Shown: piece by piece, positions 54,226-64,000 of the stretch | Layout: every line of letters begins with the position of its first letter | How positions within the stretch are numbered: position 1 is the first letter of the stretch | DNA from: Dipteris shenzhenensis | Taxonomy: Eukaryota > Polypodiophyta > Polypodiopsida > Gleicheniales | Reading direction: 5' to 3' (one strand) | Length of the DNA stretch: 64,000 nt | Assembly: GCA_047967505.1 (NCBI GenBank) | Contig: CM106539.1 | Notes under the pieces: generated by a model | Database searches by the model: none | Seen by the model: the letters and a program-made list of their open reading frames with translations, nothing else | Told to the model about the DNA's origin: nothing | Made by a program: the position numbers and the translations under genes

Positions 54226-55886
54226 TAAAAAAAATTATTATAGGTGACATGGTGTCAACTACCACAGTTAATAATAGTTCATGTAAGTGCGAGGTGTTTG
54301 TAAGATTAAATGGAGAAGTAGGAGAGGATGTGAGATAGGCAATATGTTATCCTCCTTAGAGCCATATGGGCCCAACTGCTTGTAAAAAGAGAGTGAGAGA
54401 GATGAAAGAAATCTCCTAATGAGTGCAGTATGATTTCACCAAAGCATTGCACTTGGTGTGCATGTCCACAGAACCACTGCCCAACAAAATACTATCTTGT
54501 AGCTCCTCCTACAATACCATATGCTTTCAAGAAGCAAACATAGGTAACGGTGCCTATAGGGACCATGATGCATGCCTCCTCACCTTGGACCTATTGTGCA
54601 TGTCTTGCAATCAGTGCACTCTAAGTGATAGGAACCTAAGAAGGAAGCTCCTCAAGCACATGCCATGCTTTGCCAACGAACTGCACTTGACATAAATGAT
54701 CAACAAAGCACCGCCTAGAACAAAATTATCTCATAGTCTCTCCTATATAACTTGCGATTAATACATTCCAAGACACAACATTCTGAGAATGGAGCTCCTA
54801 AAACACACACTATAACCTAAAGCATGCATCCTAAAAAATGGCGTAATCCAGGCTCTTTTTAATGTTCACCCTCTGGTATAGGGATGGTACCCTCTATAAT
54901 TTCTTAGTCTTTCTGTAATGTCTTATTAGCTGAAATCAATCCATATTCTATCTAACTAATGGCTAATCAATCCCAATAATTATTATGGGGTTATATAAGA
55001 GGATCTTTAACATAGTTGGCAATGTGAAGGAGGTAGTGAGACCCAATACTAACATTGCTACAATATTCAACTCAAACAGAAAGTAAAGGTCTATTCGGTC
55101 TATCCTCCAATCGTTCGAAAGCAAGACAATAGTAGAGAAAGGAGATTGTACTGAAGGAGGGAGTGAGAGCCGAGATGAGGCAAAAGAGAAGGGTAGCCTT
55201 CATAGCTTGTGCGATTGGGTGAGCACTTGACCAATGGAATGGAATTGTATTGTTAACTTTAATGTAACTCAAGTATTTATGGTAGGTTTACTAACATAAG
55301 AAGGGCTATGAAAATGCTGAAAAGTTCACCTTTCTTTCGTTTTAGTAAGCCTTTCTATATCAAATCATGAAATGTTCGACCAGACAGCAAAGCATCTACC
55401 ATACTTGGAGGTCACCTTCGAAGATGGCTTTAGAAAGTGCTTGATACAATCATGTGGACAGCTCTCCAGCCATCCATCCAAGACTATATTCATCCTCGCC
55501 ATTCGTTCATGACCCCATTAGATTGTGAGAAAGTTGGTTCTTAGACGAAACTCGTAGAAAGATTTGCACCCAGAATGGAAATTACTAGAGGCTCCATCGG
55601 CTGGCCTCAGGTAGAAAGGGACATTCAGCACAAAGGACTAGCGCAAGTTGCAACCTTACATGGATGGAGAAAACAAAAAGGTGAGAAATGATTCACTAAC
55701 AACAAGCTCGTTCAGACCCACAGCCAACAGTAAACTCATTGGGTTACAAGCTAAGAACCGATGTTGCACAATCACGAGAGGGTGGACATAGAGCAACAAG
55801 CAAATGCTGCAGAGAAACAATGAAGATGGGAGGCAACGGGGATGGGTAGGGTAGCAAAGGGAACAAACTCTGCAATAAGAGAATCA

Positions 55887-55925
<39 letters not shown>

Positions 55926-56190
55926 ACGCGAGGGTTGCATACTAGTATATATGATGCCCGCCCATTTGAGAATATATATAGAGGTATGTTTTTACACACC
56001 TGAGCATACACTCCATGAAACAAAGCTATGAACTCATGCGTTCCCATTGACTATATGTCTTCATATTAGCATGCAAACCCTTTGTCACCAATGGGTTGGC
56101 TACCCACACCTATGACCGCCCCTCATTTCATGGATCCAATAATTATCATGCACGTTGAGGCCATGTCATCAAACTTATGTCCCTTTCCTC
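54226..56190. other. No gene recognised; one (TC)n tract
   Basis: (TC)n at about 55890-55921. Short frames (54423-54695 and others) lack motifs. No RNA gene or terminal repeat was seen. Confidence 0.45.
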
Positions 56191-56435
56191 TCTCATGGGC
56201 AAGCATAGGTAACTCTCTTGCAAGGCTTGCGAGAGGGCATGCATACGTCTCTTAGGGTTATTATACCAATATAAGAAAGGGAAGGTAAACCCTCTCATGC
56301 TCTCATGGGCAAGCAACAATAACTCTCTTGCAAGGCTTGCTTCAATCCTATTTACCCACATTCTAAGAGAGGGCAAGCATACCTCTCTTGGGGTTACACC
56401 AGTACAAGAAAGGGAGGGTAAACCCTCTTGTGCTC
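56191..56435 (+). repeat. 110-bp tandem duplication
   Basis: 'tctcatgggcaagca' occurs at 56191 and 56301, each followed by 'taactctcttgcaaggcttgc', 'gagagggca(t/a)gcatac', 'agaaaggga(a/g)ggtaaaccctct'. The second unit has a 25-bp insertion. Confidence 0.9.
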
Positions 56436-56589
56436 ACAAAAAATTTCCCACACATCTACAAGGGCTTAAATCCCTTTCACTCCCCATGTTGTGTCTCCCC
56501 ACCCGAAGACTCATCGCATGGGGGTTCACATATACCTTGACATTCCTAGTGAGAACCCATGTGGTGGTTGGATCAAGTACTTAACTATT

Positions 56590-58190
56590 GTCCTTGTCCC
56601 TCATCTGATGCGTCAATGTTTTGCAAGTCATATTTACAAAAGGAGACAAGGGTGGTAAACACTTGTTTATTAAGGATTAGTGGCATAGAAGATGATTGCA
56701 TTGAGGTGGATAATAATGCTGAGTTAGTGGATCCTATGAATACATGCTATTAATGTGCACATGCTAAAAATTAAGGAATACTATAAGATGATTCAGAGTT
56801 TATGGATGCCAAATGCCATGAGACTATTCTTAAGAAGAGGAAAATGGGGAGAAATGATCCATGGAAGATGGTTTTCTTAGACAGCAACAAGTGCATGAAC
56901 AACACTTACAATGGACCAAAGGTCTTGTAAAAAATAGCATACCTTTTAATGTTGTGAGAGATGAAACCTTTTGTCATTCTTTAAAGTCATGTGTTAGATC
57001 AAGCTTACCAAATTATAACAAAATGTAGACAATTCATCTTGACAAGGTCAAAAAGACAGTAGGTGAATGTCTGAAGAAAAAAATACTTGGTTATATTCCC
57101 ATGTAAGATTATCCTCTTACGTTTGATGGGTGGACCACTAAGTAAAGTAGACCCTTGATAAATGTAATGTGCAAGCGAACCATGTTTTTAGAAAGTATAC
57201 TATTTTACAAGAGGAAAACTCACCTTAAATTGTTAAAGTATATGAGAGAAATTGCCAAGGTCGATGGAAGAAAAAATATTGGTACATTAGTAACATCAGA
57301 TAATGTAGCAAGCTATAAAACACTAAGTAAAGTAATCATGGTGAAGTATCCATATTTAGCATGAGTGCCATTTGGTGCACATACTCTTAGCTTATTATTG
57401 AAAGATATTACTAGATAGCTCTCTTTTGTTCCACCAATGTTTCAAGATGCAAATACTCTTATGAATTTTATAAAGAGTCATCAATATCTACATACCGTGT
57501 TTAGGGAACAATCGACAAAGCAATTGCATCAATTCTAACAAAGATTGCACTATTCTTGCTACTGGAGACAATTGCTAATACACAACTTGTTCTATGGATG
57601 GTTGCTCAAGATGCATTTACGATGGTTGGGTAAAGTTTATTGGAAAATGTTAGAAGCAATATGTCAAGTGATAGAATCTGTGCACTTTATAGCAAAGCAT
57701 TTTATTGTTGGCAAAGAAAAGGTGGAAGCAAATGAACACCCCTTTTCATGGATTTAAATTAAAAAAATCATAAAGTCATAAGCAATTTTTGGTTTGTAAA
57801 AATTTGTTGCCAAGAGACCAAGTAAAGCCTCTTTCTTGCATCCACAATATTAGATGCCTACCAAATCACGAAATCCTAAAGTTAGAATCAAATTTCAAGA
57901 GGTTTGTAAAAAGTTACACCACCGTCAAGAGATCAGGGTCAAGAAACCTACCAACAAATGAGTGAAATACACAATTATAAAGGTTTATTTGCAAACCCTT
58001 AGTATTGTGATGCTATCAAAATTATTGTTACACCAACTTGGTCGAAGGAATATTGTGGAGGGATTAGAATTGCATCATGTTGCAACACATGTGCTCTTAG
58101 TAGCTACATCACCAGGTGTATGTGAGCACAATTGGAGTGCATATGATTCTCTTCATTCAATGAGACACAATTGTTTGAAACCATGAAGGG
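56590..58190 (+). pseudogene. hAT-family transposase pseudogene (DUF659 and dimerisation domain)
   Basis: Read across frames: LVKNSIPFNVVRDETFCHSL, then LTFDGWTTK and RPLINVMCKRTMFLESILF, then VDGRKNIGTLVTSDNVASYK and YPYLA-VPFGAHTLSLLLKD (57250-57415). These are the DUF659 blocks of plant hAT transposases, whose usual forms are SDGWTD, VTDNAANY and CAAHCLDL. FREQSTKQLHQF follows. 58060-58180 reads HHVATHVLLVATSPGVCEHN, then WSAYDSLHSMRHNCLKP, the C-terminal hAT dimerisation motif (normally CERNWS...IHSKKRNRL). Stops near 57030, 57105 and 57364, and frameshifts, kill it. Terminal inverted repeats were not located. Confidence 0.8.
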
Positions 58191-60440
58191 CTACTAACAT
58201 GATTTATTATTTTGGAATCTATGCCTCTTGAAAGGATTCAATGTTGTAGAGCTACGGTTACAAGCACATCAATGCATTGGAAAATGTAGGTTAATGGTTC
58301 ATTAAAGAAGTCATGGGCTGAAGTCATGGGCTAATGGTACTTTTAGTAAGAGGAGGATGAGATTCAATTACTTAGTGAAGCTAGTGAGGTTGAGGAGAGC
58401 AACGGTATCATGCCCATGCTAAATGCAACATAGAATGGATATGATAATATGCACTACAAAGTTTACTTGACATCTTGTCTCTTACACATGCAAATTTCAA
58501 ATGTAAATGAGATTATGTACTATGATACTCTAGAATTTACACTCTTTGAAAAATACTTTTTTCTCACTTTTTTTTGTAATGTATCTTGTTGAAGGTAGTA
58601 TGTTAAAAACATAGATGTTCAACAGGTAAAGAGGTAGATTTTTAATGTAACGTATTGCCCAATTCCAATTTTTTATTATATTGTACACATGATCACTAGC
58701 CCAAACCTTGTTAGTTGTAAATGGTATTTCAAATAGTCAAGTGGAAATATGAGAGGTGATATTTTCAAGATACAAGGGTTGATCTAATGATCCAGTGCAC
58801 TAGATTAATGTGGGAGCTATGTGCTTCATGTTAGAGTTGGATCAATGGTAAAGATGTACACTGAATTAATATTAGAGTTATGTTCAAAGTATTTTCCTTT
58901 GCAAATGTTTATGTGATCCTCATTAGCATGCACTTAGGAGATATGTTGACTTTTTTCCAAAATATATTTATGTCAAAGCACGTTCATAGAATTACATAAG
59001 ATAAACATCATATCCCACACCTACAAACCTTAAACCCTACATTGGGTTTAGAGGTAGACATGTATACCATCCCACTTTGTGTGACAAGGTTGATGTTTCA
59101 ATCTATTTGACTCAAACATTGTCAATTCTTGACTGCAAAGCAATGCAAGTACTGTTCTCTAGATTTATCAAGGAGGATATTAGGGAACCGTTCTCTTCCT
59201 TGGTCCAAGATTTGCTATCATTAAAATGAGAAATAGCACACCACTCTTTCCTCTCAATGATGTCTTGATTGAGAATCATTAAGAAGTGCACATTATTGTT
59301 CTTCAAGACCTTTTGTTAAGGCGGAGTGAGATTTAGATGCTTACATTGATTCCTCTTCTCAGCATCTAGTATTTTGAATTGAGGCTAATGTTTTAGGTTA
59401 AACAAGCTAAGCATATTGTGGAAAGGCAAACGTACACGATCCTAATTGGGAAATTAGGAGATTAAAACCTATAGTGTTGTCCCACATTTTGGATTCTTGA
59501 TAGGATTCAAAGAAAATATGAGGCTTTGATCTGTGATTTAGAGTGGAGTGCAACCCAACATTATCAAGGCCTTGTGCTTCAAGCGACAAAGGAAACATGC
59601 CATGGGATTATTGAGTATTTTATGATTTTTCAATGTTACTGCTACACATACTTGGAATGTGGACCATTACATTGAGAGAATACTCTGTAGTCACATGGAA
59701 GGTTGCATTGGGAAACTCACTTATGGATAGAGAGAGAAATTGATTATGGTAGGGGTGTCCTTGCTACTATTGATGATGCCTTAGAAAAAAATGCTCTTAT
59801 GAGTGAAGTGAAATTATTGTTAGTGAACTTCAAACCTATAGCATTGATGAAACATACGAAAATGATATTATGAGTGACATGAAATTGTTGTTGTGAGTTT
59901 AAATTTAAAGGCAAACATATGAAAACTCTCTTATATGTGATGTGACATAATTGTTAGGTGACTTTGAAGTTGTAGGCATATTAAAAATTGTAGCATTGAG
60001 GAAACATATGGAATTTTATTTAAAGTTGTACTGTGATGCCAAAAATTGATATCTTTTATTTGGCATTGATGTTAATATTATCTATGTTTGATAAGACTGT
60101 GAGTATCAAGTGATGGCCTAGTGGCTCCTACTTATTTTCATTTTCTAAGATATTGTATGGGATTGAGAGGATGAGTGGAATGGGTTATTGTAAATACCAT
60201 GTGCATGAAGGATAAATACCTTGTTATGTGTTGAGCATTATTTGTGTATGGGATATTATGGGGTTTTTAGAAAATAGGAAGAGTAAGTCATATAAAGAGT
60301 TGGCCCTCATGTCCATGTGTTCCAATAATGTAGGAGAGATCACATGCCTAGCATATGGAAGGCATGTGGAGGAGTGTGAAGTCAAGAGTAATCCTTCTAG
60401 AATTCCTATGTGGAATATGGAGGATGTGGACATCTGGAAA
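58191..60440. other. No gene recognised; AT-rich with a short internal repeat
   Basis: A loose repeat built on 'gtgaaattattgttagtga', 'gcattga(t/g)gaaacata' recurs between 59800 and 60020 and again at 61930-62000. No protein or RNA gene is evident. Confidence 0.45.
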
Positions 60441-61150
60441 AGAGAGGGTCCTTATGGGCTCCATGTGGGAAGAGTCTTGAATTTCTCAATATTTTAAGAG
60501 TCATGGGAATTTTTTGATGGAACACTGTTAAGAGTAGCCAAAAAGGACATTCATGGTGACATCCGGGCTTATGTGATTGATGGGGAGAGGAATCTACAGG
60601 AAGCAATTGTAAACGGGTGAAGGAGGGTGACAAAATCTCTATAAAAGGAGCCCTCCTCTTCTTTTTTCATAATCTCTTCCACCATTAGGCCTCATGATGT
60701 TGTACCTCTAGTCTCTTCAAGCCTTTTCCATGAGCCTTCTCTCCCTCTTGTACTACAGATGTGCTCTTGAGTAGACTCTTGAGTATGTCTCTCTCTATGA
60801 GTAGTCTTGGAGCTTTTGCTCCCTCTTGCATGTATGAAACTTCTTCTCTTCCCTTGTATGTATACATTGCTGAGTTGCATAGGAGTACAGCCTCACTCTA
60901 TTGGAAATGAAGGTCAATTCAAATTATCTCCCTTGAGTCTCTCTTCCCTTTTTTTCTATTCCTTTGTTCTATTCTTTCTTTCAAAGTCTCCAGAGTGCAT
61001 CCTATTTGGCCACTCAAGGTCCATCCATTTATATCACGCCACGAAGGGAGTTATTTTCTCTCTACTCATTTTGGATAGTTGTTTAAGTCTAAGCATGGAG
61101 GGAGTATTCTCCCAAGCTGGCACCATTCGAAGGAGTGTATGGTTTTCATG
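60441..61150 (+). promoter_or_regulatory. Promoter- or LTR-like region with TATA box
   Basis: 'tctataaaaggagccctcc' at about 60639-60657 is a good TATA box followed by pyrimidine-rich sequence, as in plant promoters or LTR U3/R junctions. The frame 60807-61151 downstream is unrecognised. No second copy in the window shows that it is an LTR. Confidence 0.3.
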
Positions 61151-63179
61151 ACTGTTTGACCTTGTCAATCTTTTGCCCATAACTTCCTACTTGTTGGTGG
61201 TCTTATTTTGACAAAACTTATATCAAAGATATTTTCAATGCACATCTCTCTATGTATTTAATATTCTATCAAATACTAAATAAAAGAGTTATGAGTCTCT
61301 ATGTTTGATAGTCTATTTTTATGATAGATTTTAATGCCCATAACTTTCTGATCGCTTCTTTGTTTCTTACTAAAATTATATCAATGCAAAGACCATTTCA
61401 AGATGCATGTCTCTATATACTTGAATTATTGATATCATGTCTTTGGTGAAAGTTAGATGCCTATGAATTTGATGATAGTTCGCTGAATGATTTTGAGCTT
61501 CTTGTCAAGGCTTTCATGAAGGAGGTACAATGTTTCCCTGGAATCTACCCATCAAACACAATCAGCCCCTTCATACTCCTCGATATATCTCAGTTCATGT
61601 CATGTTGAGCCACAAAATTTTCTTTCAACAATGCAATGCCCTTCTCTTTGGCGTAGATTGATTGGGTGAGATCATGGCCTTCATTGTCCCTTTCCTTCTC
61701 CCCATGCTTGACTATAATATTACTTGGGATGTTACCATCTTTATTCTCATCTAAGGGAAACATGGAGAGAATAGGTGTTGTGTATTCCCTTGCATAAAAG
61801 GGTATGATTTCTCCCTCTTTCCACAAGTGTTAAGGATATCTATCACTAAGTTTTGAAGATGCAAGAAGCTATGATGTGCGTGAAGTTTCACTACCCCCAA
61901 CTTCATGACACAGTACCATTGAGGGAACATATTTAAAGGTTTTGATGTGAAATTATTGTTAGTGACAGGCATATTTAAAATTGTTGCATTGAGAAAACAA
62001 ATGGATTTTGAAGAAATGACATGTTTTGGCTATTCATACAGGGTATTTTCCAATCCATCATTATTTCGTACTGCACCTTTTTTTGTCTTGCTCACTTTTT
62101 GGTAATCCTTGTGCATAGCTTGGGTGATGTGGTGCTCCCAATGATAGAGAAATTAGAAAAATGAAAATCTTGATGGACTAACATTTTGGGAAAATATTAT
62201 TAATTTCTTATCATTGACAAAGTCAATAAACAATTTTCCTTTGAGGTCATTGAGTTTCAAAGTGAGACATCGTAAATAATTTGAAGCCATTAGACCACCA
62301 TCCCTGAAATTTCATCTTTTTAGCCCAATTTTAATATTGTGTATCAATTTCAAAGGGCAAATGATGTTGTAGATTAGTGGGATGGAATTCTTTGTTCATC
62401 CAACATAGTCAATGCATTCAAAAATTACCAAAAAGTAGTATTGAGACACTTAGTAGCGATGACTAGCAGTGCCAATATAGTGAGAAGTAGTCCCAAAGAA
62501 GTGACAAGAAATCCAAAAGTAGCTTTACTTACCTACCCTAGAGTGCCTACCTTATGTAGCCTTAACTATCATACAACTGACCTGTCATATTCATCAATGT
62601 AGTGTGTGGGGAATCTATCGGTACACGGGTCTTCAAAGATGGAAAAGATCTCACTGGATTACATTGTTGAGCATGTCAAGATGTCTTGATTTAATAGATT
62701 AGAATATGTGAACAATTACAACTTGGATAGCAGGAGAGAAAACTAGTTTAAAAACCCAACATGTGTCAAGTGAAGGAACAGTAGAGGAATAGAGAAGGAA
62801 AGCCACAGAGGCAATGACATTTTTTCTACCGCTTGTCTTGAGCTGATGAAGCCATTTCACAAGGGGTCCCTCAGTAACCCAAGATTGTCATAGATGAGAT
62901 TGATCGCTTTAGCCTTTGAAGGATCCATAATACGATGATTTAAAGATCTTCATTATTGTCACTTTTTCTCTCGTTTAGAATATTTGAGGTTTTGTCACCT
63001 ATGATTATGTTGTTTGTCATTGTACATAAATGTTCACAAGTCTATGCCAAGACATGTATGCTTAAGTGTGGAAAAATGTTTCTTAATGAGCTTAGGTGGA
63101 GAAGAGGTATTGTTTATTAGGTTTTATGGAGGTTCTCACTCCATATAGGTCCAAAGGTGGTGTACAAAAGGTTTGTAGG
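61151..63179. other. No gene recognised; AT-rich
   Basis: 'gcccataacttcctac' (61170) and 'gcccataactttctgatcgc' (61334) start two similar stretches about 165 bp apart. 61930-62000 resembles the 59.8-60.0 kb repeat. The minus-strand frame 61826-61590 is open but unrecognised. Confidence 0.45.
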
Positions 63180-64000
63180 GTTTAGAAGGAAGATAGGTTT
63201 AAGGAATTTGTCTATGGATTTAAGGTTGAGAAGTTGAAAGGTTTATGAATAGTCAAGGGTTGAGAAAGAGTTGCCAGGTTGAGGAGTGGAGAGCTAGTCT
63301 CCTTCATGTTTCAAAGAGGTTAAGGGTTGAGGAGGAGTGAAAAAGGGCGTAGAGGAGTTGGAGGTGGAGGAGCAAAAGGATGAGAGGAGGAGGAGGAGGG
63401 TGGAAGGGGATGAGGAGTTAGGAGGAGCAATTGGAGGAGGGGGGAGGAGGACTTGGTAGGAGGATGAGGGAGAAGGAGAAGGAGGAAAAGGAGGGAGGAG
63501 GAGAAGGGAGGAGGAGGAGGAGGGGAGGAGGAGGAAGAGGATTTAGAGGAGAAGGAGAGAGAAGGAGGAGGAGATGGAGATGGAAGAGGAGGAGGAGAAG
63601 TTAGAGGACAAGGAGAGAGGGGGATGTTAGGGGTTGAGGAGGAGTGAAAAAGGGAGCAGAGGAGTTGGAGGTGGAGAAGCAAAGGGATGGGAGGAGGAGG
63701 AGGAGGAGGAGGAGAAGTAGAAGGAGGGTGGGAAGGAATAAGGCATTAGGAGGGGCAATTGGAGGAGGGAGGAGGAGGAGGACCAAAGGAGGAGTTGGTA
63801 GGAGGATGAGGGAGAAGGAGAAGGAGGAAAACGAGGGAGGAGGAGGAGGGAGGAGGAGGACACGAGGAGGAGTTAGAGGATAAGAAGACAGGAGGAGAGG
63901 AGATGGAAGAGGAGGAGGAGGAGTTAGAGGAGAAGGAGAGAGGAGGATGTATGCAATTCCCAAGCAAAAAGGACCGAGTGATAAACTTTAACACCAACCA
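63180..64000 (-). repeat. Dispersed (TCC)n repeat, copy 3, cut by the window end
   Basis: GGA-rich on the plus strand (63320-63950), preceded by 'gttgaggagtggagagctagtctcctt' (63273-63299), which copy 2 also carries. Two long halves inside it repeat each other (63310-63420 and 63630-63740, 'ttgaggaggagtgaaaaaggg', 'ggagttggaggtgga'), so the tract has a large internal duplication of about 320 bp. The TATA segment would lie beyond the window. Confidence 0.65.

Noticed and set aside
1-64000. Prokaryotic-type operon, defence island, phage or plasmid system
   Set aside because: All recognisable coding sequence is plant transposon or plant nuclear gene; no operon structure or bacterial families were seen.

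Overview
The window is nuclear DNA of a land plant, packed with transposable elements. The elements are typical plant families: Ty1/Copia, Ty3/Gypsy of the Tat type, L1-type LINEs with a DUF4283/zinc-knuckle ORF1, a hAT transposase and a PIF1-type helicase. Two sequences look like ordinary plant genes: a nuclear tRNA-Ser(CGA), and a first exon that reads as the mitochondrial import chaperone TIM9. The density of nested and decayed elements suggests a large, slowly purged genome. The species cannot be named from this sequence.

Layout. 0-4.9 kb: a broken Ty3/Gypsy pol (+), a 542-bp tandem duplication, a 13-bp minisatellite and a TATA/(TCC)n repeat. 5.9-8.1 kb: a decayed Gypsy gag-pol (-). 9.73-21.56 kb: a Tat-like Gypsy element (-) with two recognisable LTRs. 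Its right-hand (5') LTR is split by a 3.9-kb LINE (+) that has a 16-17-bp target-site duplication and has lost its whole reverse transcriptase. 21.57-31.25 kb: two head-to-tail copies (A and B) of one Copia family (+). Both carry a leader studded with GTAC motifs. Copy B is interrupted by a 1.5-kb deleted LTR element. 32.0-34.4 kb: an LTR remnant, a 48-codon ORF and the TIM9-like exon (-). 34.4-36.6 kb: a PIF1-helicase pseudogene (-) running directly into an endonuclease-like (EEP) domain, a layout like Helentrons/Helitron2. 36.8-37.6 kb: an inverted copy of the TATA/(TCC)n repeat. 38.6-40.0 kb: a decayed LINE 5' half. 42.07-42.56 kb: a Copia fragment. 42.60-49.92 kb: a very young complete Copia (-) with nearly identical LTRs, a 5-bp TSD, PBS, PPT and a full gag-pol frame broken only by two close TAA codons. 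Its leader is dense in ACGT motifs. 51.05-51.13 kb: tRNA-Ser. 53.8-54.2 kb: a 178-bp tandem repeat. 56.6-58.2 kb: a hAT pseudogene. 63.2-64.0 kb: a third (TCC)n repeat, cut by the window edge.

How the parts relate. The window is mainly a record of nested insertion. The Tat element came first, then the LINE entered its LTR. The short LTR element entered Copia B. The young Copia landed beside an older Copia scrap. Almost every element is dead through stops, frameshifts or deletions; only the 42.6-49.9 kb Copia looks recent. The observations most worth following are the helicase-endonuclease fusion, the two unrelated Copia families whose leaders each hold a dense array of one plant transcription-factor core motif (GTAC and ACGT), and the orphan TIM9 exon.
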